From Frateuria_A yonginensis (lineage in GTDB: Bacteria; Pseudomonadota; Gammaproteobacteria; Xanthomonadales; Rhodanobacteraceae), in NCBI RefSeq assembly GCF_037137055.1, contig NZ_JBBBNY010000002.1, positions 434,001 through 498,000 of the forward strand: a DNA stretch of 64,000 nt, written 5' to 3'. The notes under the pieces are model-generated. The model did not search any database. It had not been told where the DNA came from and worked only from the letters and a program-made list of their open reading frames with translations. Below are positions 63,357 through 64,000 of this stretch, piece after piece (position 1 is the first letter of the stretch; the number at the start of each line of letters is the position of its first letter). Made by a program: the position numbers and the translations under genes.

Positions 63357-64000
63357 CGGGCGGCTCCCGCGAGCAGCAGGCGGAAACCCGCCGAGGTGTT
63401 CCACGCGACGTAGGCACGACCTTCGTGCAGCAACAGCTGCGGCGAGCCCACCGCGCCCTGCACGGTGGCGAGCGTGCGCGGCGCGCCGAAGTGCAGGCCG
63501 CCGTCGTCGGAACGGCGCATCTGCAGCGACTCGCCGTCGGCACCGATCCGGTTCCAGGCCACCCACACGGTGCGGCCCTGCACGGCGATGTCCGCGTGGC
63601 TGGCGCCGGTGCCCGCCATCGCCAGCGCACGCCGTGGCGGATGGCCCGGATCGAGCTGGCCGTACCAGATCGTCGGCTTGCCGTTGGCCTCGTACCACAC
63701 CGCGTGGCGGGTGCCGTCGGCGGCGATCGCCAGGCCGGGCCCGTGATGCGGGCAGCCGGCGATGTGCCAGTCGCTGAAGGTCGCGCGGCGCGGGACGTCG
63801 ATCTTGCCGTCGGTGCGCAGCAGCGCGTATGCGTGGTCGCGGATGTTGTCGCCGTAGACCGCGCGGAAGAACGCGGCGACATCGCCCTGCGGCGTGCGCG
63901 CCAGGGCGATGCGGCAGCATTCACAGCTGTGCTGCGCCAGCGCGCGCTCGGGCGCGAAGTGCGCACCCCGGTCGGTCGACCAGGTGTAGTAGACCGCCGC
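63353..64000 (-). CDS. Sialidase/BNR-repeat-like protein (truncated by window edge)
   Basis: The frame is open to the window edge and the start is outside. The 215 residues seen contain beta-propeller repeats of Asp-box type (YYTWSTDRGAHF, SDDGGLHFGAPRTL) with repeating VWVAWN and AYVAWN strands. This is the fold of sialidases and of non-enzymatic BNR proteins. Catalytic residues cannot be judged. Its stop overlaps the TlpA-like start (ATGA). Confidence 0.75.
   Translation of the reverse strand, partial: AAVYYTWSTDRGAHFAPERALAQHSCECCRIALARTPQGDVAAFFRAVYGDNIRDHAYALLRTDGKIDVPRRATFSDWHIAGCPHHGPGLAIAADGTRHAVWYEANGKPTIWYGQLDPGHPPRRALAMAGTGASHADIAVQGRTVWVAWNRIGADGESLQMRRSDDGGLHFGAPRTLATVQGAVGSPQLLLHEGRAYVAWNTSAGFRLLLAGAAR

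Overview
The window is a GC-rich, densely coded bacterial chromosome segment with essentially no recognisable mobile DNA. Gene content and order (petABC followed by sspA-sspB; mutS, pncC, recA, recX, alaS, csrA, tRNA-Ser; many TonB/lipoprotein/outer-membrane genes; paired CspA genes; a lysine/alanine-rich histone H1-like protein) point to a gammaproteobacterium of the Xanthomonadales, most likely the Rhodanobacteraceae (Rhodanobacter/Dyella/Luteibacter type). That placement is inferred from content and base composition, not from a search.

Layout. 1-5.7 kb: the end of an ABC exporter operon, miaB, a secreted lytic transglycosylase and a DegS-like protease. 5.8-9.6 kb: cytochrome bc1 complex (petABC, behind a good sigma70-type promoter) and sspAB. 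9.6-12.4 kb: a minus-strand block with a DUF3301 protein, nadC, a YaiI-family protein and a PhzF-like enzyme. 12.5-20.4 kb: rhomboid protease, H1-like protein, two lipoproteins (one a metallo-aminopeptidase), thioredoxin-like protein, pncB, glutathione peroxidase, PBP4-type carboxypeptidase and SlyD. 20.5-28.7 kb: outer-membrane phospholipase A, a Pro/Met/Gly-rich EF-hand-like protein, a YcaQ-type glycosylase, a lipoprotein, twin cold-shock genes sharing a conserved 5' leader, a hydrolase, an old-yellow-enzyme, a pirin and an Mpo1-like protein. 28.7-31.5 kb: a three-gene minus-strand operon of a cytochrome c'-like protein, a six-helix sensor histidine kinase resembling the alpha-hydroxyketone quorum-sensing kinases CqsS/LqsS, and an odd response regulator. 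31.7-43.7 kb: tcdA, phbB, gluQ, a hemerythrin protein, htpX (with a sigma32-like promoter) and htpG, a polytopic membrane protein, rhtA, an SDR/ArsR divergent pair with clear operators, and an MpaB-like oxygenase. 43.9-47.5 kb: a phosphodiesterase, a CYP152-type P450 and a decayed CPBP protease gene. 46.9-51.2 kb: a TPP riboswitch in front of a TonB-dependent receptor and a PnuC/PnuT-like transporter, preceded by an APH-family kinase. 51.3-54.1 kb: AEC transporter, Hsp15, and a TetR/GST divergent pair with a perfect palindromic operator. 54.2-62.6 kb: DNA repair and translation cluster mutS-pncC-recA-recX-alaS-csrA-tRNA-Ser(GCT). The window ends in a TlpA-like thioredoxin gene and a truncated sialidase-like gene.

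The most interesting locus is the CqsS-like kinase operon: the receptor half of a possible alpha-hydroxyketone signalling system, with no synthase (cqsA/lqsA) in the window, led by a haem protein and ending in a response regulator with an enlarged receiver and an unrecognised output domain. The shared leader of the two csp genes, the thiamine riboswitch operon and REPIN-like palindromes are further points worth checking.
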